From DAOUTW01 sp964523575 (GTDB taxonomy: Bacteria; Zixibacteria; MSB-5A5; GN15; JAAZOE01): DNA of 52,031 nt. The DNA lies in assembly GCA_964523575.1 (NCBI GenBank), contig CAZGAV010000021.1, positions 1-52,031 on the forward strand. The letters are read 5' to 3'. Below the pieces are notes generated by a model that saw only the letters and a program-made list of their open reading frames with translations, searched no databases and was not told the origin of the DNA. Position 1 is the first letter of the stretch; each line of letters begins with the position of its first letter. This document shows, in pieces, positions 26,601 through 36,000 of the stretch. Made by a program: the position numbers and the translations under genes.

Positions 26601-28656
26601 GAACTACATCCATTTCGGCACCGGCGACATCGATCTCTTTGATCTCCGCGTCGTATTCCCGTCCGGTGTCGTCGTCGACCAGTATGATGTCACCCCCGGT
26701 TCCCGCCTGACCGTTATCGAATCGGGGGAAGTCCCCGATTACCTGGTCCTGATTCCGAGCGGGCTCTCGTTTGATTTCATGGAAGGCGATGCGGCCGCAC
26801 AGGCGCAAATGACCATCAAGAATTCCGCCGGCAATCCGATCGAATGGACCGCCACTGTTGACGCCGCCTGGTGTCAATTGAGTGACGCTTCCGGCACTAC
26901 TGATCAGGTCATTACGGTTACGGCCGATCCTACCGGTATGACCGCCGGCGAATACGAAGCCACCATTACCGTCACGGCCAGCGACGCCATCAATTCGCCC
27001 CGGACGGCCAAAGTCAGAATGACTATTTCCTCCGATCAACCGGTTTTGGCCGTCTCCACCGACAGCCTCTTCTTCACGGCCGAACATATGGGCTTCGATC
27101 CCTGGCCTCAGGAATTTTCGATTAATAATGCCGGACTGGGAACGCTTAGCTGGACGATTCAGACCACGGGCGAATCCTGGATATCGGTTCAGCCGATGTC
27201 GGGCACCGCTCCGTCCAATGTCATTGTAAATTGTTCCATCGTTGGCCTGGATCCGGGCGCGTACTCTTCCACCCTGACAATCACTTCTCCCGGCGCTCTC
27301 AACAGCCCGGCGACGTTGACGGTTCGGCTGGTAGTCATTCCGGGTGACTTGCCGGAAGAAGATACCGTCCGAGTCGCCTCCATGTCGGCTATGCCGGGCG
27401 ACAAAATCACCGTTCCGGTTTACCTCCACAATGTCACCGAACTGGCCGCTTTCTCAATCCCGTTGAAATACAATCCCGACGTTCTGACTTGCGACTCCGT
27501 CTCTTTCACCGGGACGCGGGTGGACTATATTAATCTACTGCAATCCAATATCGACAATGTCAACGGGCAGGTTTTGTTCGGTATGGTAGTCTTCTTTGAG
27601 GAAAATCTGGCTCCGGGAGACGGCATTGTCGCCAACCTCCACATGACTGTCAATCCGGCGGCCTCCGAACAGGTGGCGGTTATCGATTCCGCTTTCTTCC
27701 CGCCGGCAGGTGAATTCCTGCTATTCAATCCGGCCTCGGAAGCGATCCTGCCAGAATTCGTGCATGGAAATATCTTTGTCTCCGTGAACATGTTCGGTGA
27801 CGCCAACGGCGACGGCAGTGTTAGCATCGGGGATGGCGTCTATCTGGTCGGCTATATCTTCAAAGGCCAGCGGCCGCCCATTCCCGTTGAATCCGGCGAT
27901 GCCAATATCGATAACTTTGTCAACGTCGGAGACGTCGTCACTATCATACGTTACGTCTTCGGGGGCGAGGCATCAGCCAAACCGGTCGTTTCAGCCTCGC
28001 CGGTTTACTACACCGTCGAGGAGGCGGCCGCCGAAAACGGCAAACAATTGCGCATAATCCTCGATAGCGATGTTCCTCTGGGTGGGTTGCAGTTCGAAAT
28101 TCCCGATCCGGCCGGCTTCATCGCATTTTCTTCACCCGAAAGCGGCCCGATGGTCGATGGCATGGACGTTTACTACGGTAATAACGGACGTTCCCATGTC
28201 TTTGGCATATTCGATATGGACGGGCGCGGCGTGATCAGGTCCGGTCACGGCGAAGTCATCCATATGATGCACGACGGCTATGATATCGCCAATGTCGAGT
28301 CCTTTAAGGTCTTCGACCAGAACGGAAACGAATTGTCGGTTAAATACGGCGAGCGCCAGAAGACCGAGGTCCTGCCCGATTATTATGAACTGGCCCAGAA
28401 TTACCCCAACCCCTTCAACCCGGCTACAACGATCGCCTATACTATCGCCAACCCGGGCCAGGTCGAATTGACCGTCTTCAATGTTCTCGGTCAGACGGTT
28501 CAGGTGCTGGTTAACGGTAATCAGGATGCGGGAAGATATTCGGTGGTCTGGGACGGCACCGATATAAGAGGCGATAAAGTGGCCTCCGGTATTTACTTCT
28601 ACCGCCTGAAAACCGACGCCTACACTCATTCGAAGAAGATGATATTGTTGAAGTAA
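23623..28656 (+). CDS. Giant secreted VCBS/ASPIC-UnbV/BACON protein with cohesin-like, dockerin-like and type IX sorting domains
   Basis: The 1677-residue protein starts at ATG 23623 (GGGAGG seven bases upstream; signal peptide KKRLSTSFITLICVLIMSAIAGAA); an ATG at 23602 gives a worse signal. Domains in order: VCBS/FG-GAP propeller repeats with DxDxDGxxD loops (~30-385), ASPIC/UnbV (~389-485), BACON (~492-580), a second VCBS set (~582-940), second ASPIC/UnbV (~943-1040), two BACON domains (~1047-1135, ~1139-1240), a cohesin-like beta-sandwich (~1246-1390), a dockerin-like pair (~1392-1455), a further sandwich and a C-terminal sorting domain (~1590-1677) with NYPNPFNP and GIYFYRLKT. The first two modules are a tandem duplication. 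It is probably exported by a type IX-like system and attached to the surface. Partner glycan or protein unknown. Confidence 0.88.
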   Translation: MKKRLSTSFITLICVLIMSAIAGAAGTTFTDVAQNPASGLYLADFSMGTAVFDYNNDGFDDIIVTNYSSCPDRLYMSNGDGTFTEVGAEAGVASNIKTLGVATADLDGSGFMDYLLFTEYTYAEGSAGPGLLYLNNGDQTFANASIPEFTSAYGYEGYSCAFADYDRDGLLDVFYGGRLYRNLGNLQFQEVNDLCGLGNVGFVAHASFADIDNDLDPDLLISRQGGPVSLYANDGNGHYSNITANIEGSPYGLCSSFGDIDNDGDLDLFISYSNRMYFNDGTGHFTLNNAADVSPRYTRGSVFADFDNDGDPDLILANEDGSSSYHENRGGGVFVDVTSDVGMDNGQEKAGGVAVGDFDDDGDLDLYIAKSDYLINPCFMNNLDNDNAITITPRGTVSNFSGIGARVYLYQNGHIGDISYLVGMAELTSTSGFDAGTTGRIHLGTGVPGVFDARVVFPSGIDVDVPDLSTGSRTVVFESGEVPNFIYASPGSFSLTLDANDPSQDINLNLTDSKELGLSWTASTDADWITLHTSSGSTPATLTATVNPAGLGVGTNRGTITINCDDAFNSPLYIGVNLTLTDYFLENVSSDIGLDDYDFSHGAAFFDYDLDGFDDIYIGNIGGQSRLYHSNGSIFTDMAEAAGVDPAYHNLGVFGGDLNADDQPDILTFTEDREVGYTFLNTGYGTFLDAAIAPFATTLGYDGYVANAADVDNDGDLDVFYGARLFRNDGSMNFSDITNEAGLSNIGFICRALFGDIDNDGDMDIVVNRQNLATTLLFRNDGTGHFENISNNSSLGYFPTGLGASFGDVDNDGDLDLYTGAGYSDPNYLYLNDGSGYFEDVTAASGTSCNNYTRGTEFFDVDNDGDLDLVVANENRSSQLFINDGTGHFEDVTDACGINDGLAKATPAVVGDYDGDGDLDIYIARTNYLRNSFFKNKTDNSHFITVAPVGIVSNRAAVGTKCYLYPAGQLGNPDAQFAFRQYNISNGFCGSGPNYIHFGTGDIDLFDLRVVFPSGVVVDQYDVTPGSRLTVIESGEVPDYLVLIPSGLSFDFMEGDAAAQAQMTIKNSAGNPIEWTATVDAAWCQLSDASGTTDQVITVTADPTGMTAGEYEATITVTASDAINSPRTAKVRMTISSDQPVLAVSTDSLFFTAEHMGFDPWPQEFSINNAGLGTLSWTIQTTGESWISVQPMSGTAPSNVIVNCSIVGLDPGAYSSTLTITSPGALNSPATLTVRLVVIPGDLPEEDTVRVASMSAMPGDKITVPVYLHNVTELAAFSIPLKYNPDVLTCDSVSFTGTRVDYINLLQSNIDNVNGQVLFGMVVFFEENLAPGDGIVANLHMTVNPAASEQVAVIDSAFFPPAGEFLLFNPASEAILPEFVHGNIFVSVNMFGDANGDGSVSIGDGVYLVGYIFKGQRPPIPVESGDANIDNFVNVGDVVTIIRYVFGGEASAKPVVSASPVYYTVEEAAAENGKQLRIILDSDVPLGGLQFEIPDPAGFIAFSSPESGPMVDGMDVYYGNNGRSHVFGIFDMDGRGVIRSGHGEVIHMMHDGYDIANVESFKVFDQNGNELSVKYGERQKTEVLPDYYELAQNYPNPFNPATTIAYTIANPGQVELTVFNVLGQTVQVLVNGNQDAGRYSVVWDGTDIRGDKVASGIYFYRLKTDAYTHSKKMILLK

Positions 28657-28693
28657 TACTTAATACAATAGCGTTATTTCATTGATAGCCAAC

Positions 28694-28726
28694 AAATAGG
28701 GTCGATAAATATATCGGCCCTATTTT
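28694..28726. terminator. Bidirectional terminator after the giant gene
   Basis: AAATAGGGTCGATA (28694-28707) pairs with TATCGGCCCTATTT (28712-28725) around AATA, 14 positions with one G-U pair, ending in TTTT. It sits between the convergent stops at 28656 and 28762 and can serve both strands. Confidence 0.75.
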
Positions 28727-28761
28727 GATTGAGCGCAGGCAGATGCGCGGATGTAGCTTAC

Positions 28762-29721
28762 TTAAAGCTTGTAAAGATAGATATTGCCTCCGGAGGTCCT
28801 CAGGAACAATTCCGGCCCACCGTCGTTGATCTCGGCTCGCAATGATGATTTTGATATCCGGCCCCTGACCTTGATCGGAAAATCGCTGGTCACACGACCG
28901 GCGCTGGTTTGAGCGTCCAGGTCAAAATTCATGGCGGGATCGATATAGACCGAAACGCTTCCTCCGGAAGTCACCAATCGACAATCATCCTCCGGCTGGC
29001 GCGTAATATGCGCCTGGATACTCCCCCCGGAGGTGCTGGCGTCGATACTGCCCATGACTTCATCGACGCTGATACTGCCGCCGGAAGTATGCGCGATGAC
29101 GTCGCCGGTAACCTTCCCGAGGGTAATACTCCCGCCCGAAGTCATGATATCGGCCCTGCCGGAACAACTCCGCAGACTGATACTGCCGCCCGAAGTTCGG
29201 GCGTTGACGGGGCCATCGATTTTTTCAAAAGTCATGCTTCCGCCGGATGTTTTGGCCCGGACCGTCCCTTTCAGATCGGCGATGGAAATACTGCCGGCGC
29301 TGGTTGCAAGATCGACGTTAAATTTCTCGGGGACGGTAATGATGAACCCGACATGAAGTTTATTATTGCTTCGGTTTCCGAAGCCGAGAAGTCCATCATT
29401 TCGCGCGAGATCGCCGGTAATACTGATTTCGTCGCCGTCCTGAGCGAAATCGACCTGAAAGCGGTCGAATATTTCCTGGGCCTTGTCTTCGTCGCGGGTA
29501 TCGGCGGTCAAAACCACCTGGACCTCGACGCTGTTGCCGGCCGCGGTTTCAATATCGACCGACCCGATATCCGTATCGAGGATCAATTCCCCGCCGGGCG
29601 AAACCGTAAAAGATTTGGTAGTTTCATTCTTGATCTTGGCCTCGGCGACCACGGTCAGGACGGTCATTGCCATTATGACCACCAATGACAAGAACCGGAT
29701 CGATTTCAATGAGAACTTCAT
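28762..29721 (-). CDS. DUF4097-family exported beta-repeat protein
   Basis: The 319-residue protein has a signal peptide (RFLSLVVIMAMTVLTVVAEA) and a right-handed beta-helix-like repeat region of the DUF4097 type. TSGGS recurs six times at roughly 19-residue steps, plus TSGGN and TSAG variants (for example KTSGGSMTFEKIDGPVNA and RTSGGSISLRSCSGRA). ATG 29721 is chosen because AAGGAGG lies five bases upstream; a frame start at 29787 adds a charged segment before the signal peptide. DUF4097 proteins are often encoded near anti-sigma or stress genes, but no such neighbour is adjacent here. It is divergent from the nitroreductase gene. Role unknown; probably periplasmic or surface. Confidence 0.8.
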   Translation of the reverse strand: MKFSLKSIRFLSLVVIMAMTVLTVVAEAKIKNETTKSFTVSPGGELILDTDIGSVDIETAAGNSVEVQVVLTADTRDEDKAQEIFDRFQVDFAQDGDEISITGDLARNDGLLGFGNRSNNKLHVGFIITVPEKFNVDLATSAGSISIADLKGTVRAKTSGGSMTFEKIDGPVNARTSGGSISLRSCSGRADIMTSGGSITLGKVTGDVIAHTSGGSISVDEVMGSIDASTSGGSIQAHITRQPEDDCRLVTSGGSVSVYIDPAMNFDLDAQTSAGRVTSDFPIKVRGRISKSSLRAEINDGGPELFLRTSGGNIYLYKL

Positions 29722-29903
29722 CTGCGCCTCCTTTATCATATTACCGGTTGCCTTTTCCCTGCTTCTTAGATGCTTCGTGGTGGTCACCGGTTTACATCAA
29801 ATTCAACATATTTATCCCTCAGGCCTGTTTACGGTGAATAATTTGTCCGGTTTCTTTAAAATTGACTGGACGAAAAGCCACCGGGGCGATCCTGATTCCT
29901 CAA
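29722..29903. other. Divergent intergenic region between DUF4097 and nitroreductase genes
   Basis: The non-coding stretch runs to 30043 and is about 320 bases. It holds the AAGGAGG site of the DUF4097 gene at its left end and a good plus-strand promoter at 29904-29932 (listed separately). I see no RNA gene and no repeat in the remainder. Confidence 0.4.
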
Positions 29904-29932
29904 TTGACGACCCACCCGATCCTCTTTACAAT
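29904..29932 (+). promoter_or_regulatory. Sigma-70-type promoter for the nitroreductase gene
   Basis: TTGACG (29904-29909) and TACAAT (29927-29932) are separated by exactly 17 bases. The start codon lies about 110 bases downstream, leaving a leader in which no structure was recognised. Confidence 0.65.
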
Positions 29933-30043
29933 TCGTCGGATCTGTCTATATTATAAGAAATGGATCTGGCCTGCTCCCCGATCGGCCGACTCTTCGAATC
30001 AATAGCCGGACGGATCATCGTATATGGGATGAAAGGAAATGAT

Positions 30044-30553
30044 ATGGATGCTCTCGACGCCATTCTCGGCCGGCGCAGTATCCGGCAATATACCCCGGAT
30101 GCCGTATCCGATGAATCTCTGACGACTCTGCTGAAAGCCGCCATGAGCGCCCCTTCAGCCAATAACAAACAGCCCTGGCATTATGTCGTCATCAAAACTC
30201 GCAGCATTCTGGACCGCATGGCCGATATGCATCGACACGGCAAAATGCTGGCGCAAGCTCAAACCGCCATTATTGTCTGTGGGGATTTGAAGCTGGCCGG
30301 ATATCAGGGACATATGGTCTTGGATTGTGCCGCCGCGACTGAAAATATCCTGATTGCCGCTCACGCCCTTGGTCTCGGAGCGGTCTGGGTAGGGCTTTAT
30401 CCCTGGGAAGATCGTATGGCTTTATTCAAAGGGTTGCTGGCCATCCCCGAAAATATCGACCCCATCGCCCTCATTTCTCTGGGCTACCCGGCCGAACAGA
30501 AGCCGCCCTCGGATCGATTTCAGCCGGACCGGGTGCATAAGGAACGCTGGTAG
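30044..30553 (+). CDS. Nitroreductase-family flavoprotein
   Basis: The 169-residue protein is a compact FMN-dependent nitroreductase-fold enzyme. RRSIRQYTPDAVSDE (10-24) and SAPSANNKQPWHYVVI (35-50) are the conserved FMN-binding blocks, and AHALGLGAVWVGLYPWE is the typical central motif; ISLGYPAEQKPPSDRF follows near the C-terminus. These enzymes reduce quinones, nitro compounds or flavins with NAD(P)H; the natural substrate is unknown. ATG 30044 has AAAGGA upstream; ATG 30029 is possible. Frame starts before that would put the RBS region inside the protein. The gene ends 16 bases from the convergent lipoprotein gene. Confidence 0.88.
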   Translation: MDALDAILGRRSIRQYTPDAVSDESLTTLLKAAMSAPSANNKQPWHYVVIKTRSILDRMADMHRHGKMLAQAQTAIIVCGDLKLAGYQGHMVLDCAAATENILIAAHALGLGAVWVGLYPWEDRMALFKGLLAIPENIDPIALISLGYPAEQKPPSDRFQPDRVHKERW

Positions 30554-30569
30554 TCGCCGCAGGTAAGGA

Positions 30570-31043
30570 TTATTCGACTACCATCGATTTGTGGAAATGG
30601 ACAATCAGCCACATACCCTGTCGTTTTTCGAGGACCCAGGTGCATCGCACCGAATACTCTTCGAATTCTCCGTCAACCGTCGCTTTCAGGTTCCAGAGTG
30701 ACGTCGCCCACGCGGCCGTCCCGCACGCCGCCAGATTGATTTCAGTATCCCGGGGTTCGATGGTTACATCCGAAACGACGGCTTTCCTATCCTGCATGAA
30801 TTTTTCCAGGTCATTCCAGCCGACAATAGGCGGGCCGGAAATCTCGAAATTTATCATCGAGGAATCATGCGCGAGGTTGCCTGAAAAGAGTTCCAGGTCC
30901 TGATTCTCCAGGCTTTTGACATAATTGTCCAGCACCAGGGCAATTGCGTTTTTCTCCGCCGCAACATCCACCTTGGGAACCGTCTGGCACCCCACCAAAA
31001 GCCAGATGACCAGCAATAACGCTATAAGAAATCTTGAATTCAT
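30570..31043 (-). CDS. NTF2/SnoaL-like lipoprotein
   Basis: The 157-residue protein has a lipoprotein signal: MNSRFLIALLLVIWLLVGC, with LVGC as lipobox and Cys19 as the lipidation site. The remaining ~135 residues fit an NTF2-like (SnoaL/DUF4440-type) cone fold: AIALVLDNYVKSLENQDLELF, then DSSMINFEISGPPIVGWNDL and WNLKATVDGEFEEYSVRCTWVLEKRQGMWLIVHFH. Such domains bind small molecules or act as stand-alone accessory domains; no catalytic residues can be assigned. ATG 31043 is supported by AAGGAGAG upstream; starting earlier would bury the lipobox. It is probably anchored in the membrane, facing the periplasm. Confidence 0.75.
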   Translation of the reverse strand: MNSRFLIALLLVIWLLVGCQTVPKVDVAAEKNAIALVLDNYVKSLENQDLELFSGNLAHDSSMINFEISGPPIVGWNDLEKFMQDRKAVVSDVTIEPRDTEINLAACGTAAWATSLWNLKATVDGEFEEYSVRCTWVLEKRQGMWLIVHFHKSMVVE

Positions 31044-31179
31044 AGACTCTCCTTGTCTTCCTTCATCTTCGGGAAAGATGGCCGGTGACATTCCCGATAA
31101 TTCAACCCTTGAAATTTACGGTTTCTATAACGGCCATGCAATCAAATTACCCCCTTATTCATGGAGTCGAAAGAATATG

Positions 31180-31207
31180 TTGCATAATCGCGACTTTTTT
31201 GTATAGT
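31180..31207 (+). promoter_or_regulatory. Promoter for the first TSP3/dockerin gene
   Basis: TTGCAT (31180-31185) and TATAGT (31202-31207) are spaced by 16 bases, about 85 bases upstream of ATG 31294. GGGGGAG precedes the start codon as ribosome binding site. Confidence 0.5.
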
Positions 31208-31293
31208 ATAGTTAAGCGTTTCAACTGTTTGAGATCCTGCATCCGGGGTAATTATAAATATCGCGCCACATAATTGAGGGGGAGTGCCCGGTC

Positions 31294-32790
31294 ATGAATA
31301 AATTTACCCGCTTTTCAACCTTGCTGTCGATCCTGACGGCCATCCTAATCGTCTTGGCCGTTATGCCGCTGGCCGCCGCCAACCGGGTGGTGGTCGGCTT
31401 GTCCGAATCCGGGTCTTCGGAGCCGATCGACACCGTCAGACTCGGCCTTCCCTATGAATTTCAGTTTTCCCTTGAAAACGACTTCACTCTGGGCGCCATT
31501 CAACTGGCCTTCAGAATCTCTTCCCCCACTGAAGCCGTCTGGACCTGGATATCCCAGCCGGATGGCTACGGCCAGCAGGGATCAGGCACCGGCAATCAAT
31601 ATCTCACTGTTGTACCCGGGTGCCGCATGGATCCGGCTGATGATGTCTGGGATTTCACCGGCTTGATGTTCAATGAAGTCGATATGGACGGCCAATCGCC
31701 CGATACTGTCTTTGAATCGGGGGTGGCTCTCTGGCACGGTTTACCGGCCGGACCGCTCGAACATATGATGTCCCTCCATCCCACTTTCCTCTCCGCCGGC
31801 AACCTCGTCTCCGTCGGTTCCGTATGTATCGATTCCGTCTTCTTTCCCCCCGCCGGAAATTTCATTTTTGTCGATGCCTACGGCGTTGTCTTCCACCCGC
31901 TTTTCGACGGTCCTTTCTGCTGGCCGGTGGCGGCCCACTGCCCTGATGACATCGACGGCGACGGCTACGGCGATCCGGGATCGACCGAAAATCAATGCCC
32001 TCCCGACAACTGCCCCGATATCTACAATCCTGACCAGCAAGACGTTGACGGCGACGGCCTCGGCGATGTCTGCGACGACTGCATCGATTCCGATAACGAC
32101 GGTTATGGCGACCCCGGCTATGCCGCCAACACCTGCCCGACCGACAACTGTCCCGGCATCTATAATCCCGATCAGGCCGACGGCGACGGCGACGGTATTG
32201 GCGACGCTTGCGACGACAACATCCCCGCCCGCTCGGTCGTCTGGCCCGACCCCATGTACACCGCCGATCTCTACACCTGCGATTCGGCTCGCATCGGCAT
32301 CACTCATGCCGTCTTGACGCTGGGAGAATTCACCAACGGCTATACGACCGCCGACCTCGATCCGAGCACTCTCAACGTCAATACCGATCTGGAGCCGAGC
32401 TCGTGGGCCCTATACGACCACTATGGGGATTTCGTCGGTCCGGTCCTGAAACTGCTCGTGCCCATCGATAGTTTCATCGCCTCCTATCCCGCGTGGGACG
32501 ATTCCGTCATCAACCAATATAGTCTCACCGGCCAGTATTATTCCGGCGACGATTTCTATCTCGAAGGCGAGTTTCTTTGCATCGGCCTCATATCGGGGGA
32601 CGCCAACGGCGACCGGACCATCGATATTGCCGACGCTGTTTTTCTGGTAAAATATATTTTCAAAAGCGGCTTATGCCCCTGTCCGGAAGCGACCGGCGAC
32701 ACCAACGCCGACGACCGGGTCGATATCGGCGACATCGTCTATCTGGTCAATTATGTCTTTCGCGACGGACCGCCCCCGGATCATCCGTAA
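31294..32790 (+). CDS. Secreted cohesin-like / thrombospondin type 3 repeat / dockerin-like protein
   Basis: The 498-residue protein has a signal peptide (LLSILTAILIVLAVMPLAAA). Residues ~30-205 are a cohesin-like beta-sandwich; its CIDSVFFPPAGNFIF block matches VIDSAFFPPAGEFLLF in the cohesin-like domain of the giant protein at 23623. Thrombospondin type 3 calcium-binding repeats follow (~210-305; DNCPDIYNPDQQDVDGDGLG). Then an unassigned sandwich (~310-425) and a dockerin-like pair (GDANGDR, GDTNADD) to the end. It is a surface or secreted structural/binding protein; partner unknown. The N-terminal domain and repeat type are the same as in the next gene (33049), so the two are paralogues with different repeat numbers. 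Confidence 0.82.
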   Translation: MNKFTRFSTLLSILTAILIVLAVMPLAAANRVVVGLSESGSSEPIDTVRLGLPYEFQFSLENDFTLGAIQLAFRISSPTEAVWTWISQPDGYGQQGSGTGNQYLTVVPGCRMDPADDVWDFTGLMFNEVDMDGQSPDTVFESGVALWHGLPAGPLEHMMSLHPTFLSAGNLVSVGSVCIDSVFFPPAGNFIFVDAYGVVFHPLFDGPFCWPVAAHCPDDIDGDGYGDPGSTENQCPPDNCPDIYNPDQQDVDGDGLGDVCDDCIDSDNDGYGDPGYAANTCPTDNCPGIYNPDQADGDGDGIGDACDDNIPARSVVWPDPMYTADLYTCDSARIGITHAVLTLGEFTNGYTTADLDPSTLNVNTDLEPSSWALYDHYGDFVGPVLKLLVPIDSFIASYPAWDDSVINQYSLTGQYYSGDDFYLEGEFLCIGLISGDANGDRTIDIADAVFLVKYIFKSGLCPCPEATGDTNADDRVDIGDIVYLVNYVFRDGPPPDHP

Positions 32791-33048
32791 GGGGCTTAAT
32801 TGCGACTAACATAATATTGTATTGCATATTATGAGGCCGCCTCGGCCGCCTCGATATCGCGTTGCCCTTTAATGCTTTAGGCCACAGACCCGCGGCCCGG
32901 CCAAGATTTCTTTCCCGGTATCTAAATTAGTAGTTGTATGATTTGCCTCTCCCGGTTATCTTATATTATCAAAGACATATATCCGCGCTGATCGGGCAAC
33001 TGGACTTTAGCATCATAATAGACACTCATCAGATACGGGAGGTAAATC

Positions 33049-36000
33049 ATGGCTGTATTCTTATCTCACCCAAAGGGGGGGTGTGGTAAAATCCGCTTTA
33101 CACCGTTTATCTTGTTATGCTTTCTGGCGGTTACTTTCGGCGCCGTCACGGCGCAGGCCGCCAACCGGGCAAGCATGGACCTTGCCGAATCGGGCGGCTC
33201 GACCCCGGTCGATACCATGACCGTCGGAACGCCTTACGAATTTCAGCTTTTTATCGAAAATGATCAAACCTGGTTCGCCATGCAGTATGGCGTTCAGATT
33301 TATTCGCCCGAGGGCGCCTCATGGACCTGGGACGCTCAGGCGGGCGGCTACGGCGCCGGCCAGTTCGTGACCGTCGTGCCCGGAAGCCGTCTGGACCCGC
33401 CCAACACCGTATTTGACATGACCAGCCTGCTTGTCACCCAGAAAAATGTTGATGGTACCGCCCCCGACTCGGTTATGATGGGCGGTCTGGCGATGAACAA
33501 CGGCCTGCAGCTCGGCCCGATGCAACATATGATGTCACTTCATTTCACGCCCAACAGCCCGGCCAGTGACGCCGGCGTCGGAACCATCTGCATCGATTCT
33601 TCGTTTATTCCGCCGGTGGGTATTTTCGTTTTCACCGATGCCAACGGTTCCAACCATCCCATCGATATCGACGGACCGTATTGCTGGCCGATCATGTACA
33701 GTTGCCCCTATGACACCGACGGCGACGGCTACGGCGACCCCGGCCATCCTGAAAACGAATGTCCCAATGACAACTGCCCCTACATTTTCAATCCCGATCA
33801 GGGCGACGCCGACGGTGACGGTATCGGCGATGCGTGCGATAATTGCACCGATACCGATCACGATGGTTTCGGCGATCCCGGATACCCGAACAACACCTGC
33901 GCCCTCGACAATTGCCCGGATCAGCCCAACCCCAATCAGGCCGATAGCGATGGCGACGGCATCGGCAATGTCTGCGACGCTTGCCCCAATGATCCCGATA
34001 ACGATATCGACGGTGACGGGGTCTGCGGCGACGTCGATAACTGCCCGAACACCTATAATCCGACTCAGGCCGACGCTGACGACGATGGTTTTGGCGACGC
34101 CTGCGACAACTGCATCAATGAGCCCAATCCCGACCAGTTGAATTCGGATACCGACGCCTATGGCGACGCCTGCGACAACTGTCCCACGATTGATAATCCC
34201 AACCAGCTGGATTCCGACGCCGACGGAATCGGTAACGCCTGCGACAACTGCCCCACCGTTGCTAATCCGGATCAGAATGACGCCGACGACGACGGTTTGG
34301 GCGATCTCTGCGATCCCTGCCCTCTCGATCCCGACAACGACATCGACCACGACAACGTCTGCGGCAACGTCGACAATTGTCCCACGGTCTTTAATCCTCT
34401 GCAGGAGGACGCCGATGGCGACGGTATCGGCGACGCCTGCGACCAGTGCACCGACACCGACAATGACGGCTTCGGCGACCCCGGATTCCCGGCCAACACC
34501 TGCGCCCTGGATAATTGCCCTACAACTTATAATCCCAATCAGGCCGACGCCGATGGCGACGGTATCGGCGACGTTTGCGACGTCTGTACCGACACCGACA
34601 ACGACGGTTTCGGCAATCCCGGCTATCCCGCCAATACCTGCGCTCTGGACAATTGCCCCACTACCTATAATCCGACTCAGGCCGACGGCGATGCCGATGG
34701 CATCGGCGACGCCTGCGACAACTGCGTCAATGAGCCCAATCCCGACCAGTTGAATTCGGATACCGACGCCTATGGCGACGCCTGCGATAACTGCCCCAAT
34801 ATTAATAACCCGTTGCAGACGGACAGCGATGGCGACGGGATCGGCAATCCTTGCGACGCTTGCCCCAATGATCCCGATAATGACATCGATGGCGACGGTG
34901 TCTGCGGCGACGTCGACAATTGTCCGACGACTTACAACCCGACCCAGGCCGACGCCGACGGCGACGGCATTGGCGACGCTTGCGATGAATGCACCGACAC
35001 CGACAACGACGGCTTCGGGGATCCCGGCTATGCCGCCAATACATGCGCCACCGATAACTGCCCGACCACCTACAATCCGGATCAGACCGACACGGATAAC
35101 GATGGTCAAGGCGACGCCTGCGACAACTGCGTCAACGAGCCCAATCCCGACCAAACCAATTCCGACGCCGATGAATTCGGCGACGCCTGCGACAATTGCC
35201 CCAATGATTTCAACCCTCAGCAGGTGGATACGGATGCTGACGGTATCGGCGATGTCTGCGACGCCTGCCCGCTCGATCCCGACAACGATATCGATGCTGA
35301 CGGTGTCTGCGGCGACGTCGACAACTGTCCGACGACTTACAATCCGACGCAGGCTGACGCCGACGGCGATGGTATCGGCGACGCTTGCGATGAATGTACC
35401 GATACCGATAACGACGGTTTCGGTGATCCGGGCTATGCCGCCAATACCTGCGCCGAGGATAATTGCCCGACAACCTACAATCCCGATCAGGCTGATGCCG
35501 ACGGCGATGGCTTGGGTGATGCCTGTGATAACTGTCCCAATACCGACAATCCCGGTCAGGCCAATTCTGACGGCGACAGTTTTGGCGACGCCTGCGATAA
35601 CTGTCCCAACGATACCAACGAGGATCAAGTTGACGCCGACGGCGACGGCATCGGCGATGTCTGCGACGCCTGCCCGCTCGATCCCGACAACGATATCGAT
35701 GCCGACGGTGTCTGCGGTGACGTTGACAACTGTCCGACGACGTATAATCCCTCGCAGGCTGACGCCGACGGCGATGGCATCGGCAATGCCTGCGACGAAT
35801 GTACCGATACCGATAACGACGGCTTCGGTGATCCGGGATTTTTGGCCAACACCTGCACTCAGGATAATTGCCCGACGACCTACAATCCTGACCAGGCCGA
35901 CGCCGACAACGATGGTCTGGGCGATGTCTGCGATAACTGTCCCAATGCCGACAACCCCGGCCAGGCCAATTCCGACGGCGACAGCTATGGCGACGCCTGC

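Noticed and set aside
26254..27429. A 391-codon minus-strand frame antisense to the giant protein
   Set aside because: It is Gly/Arg/Asp-rich, with no signal or motif, and opposite well-defined ASPIC/UnbV and BACON domains.
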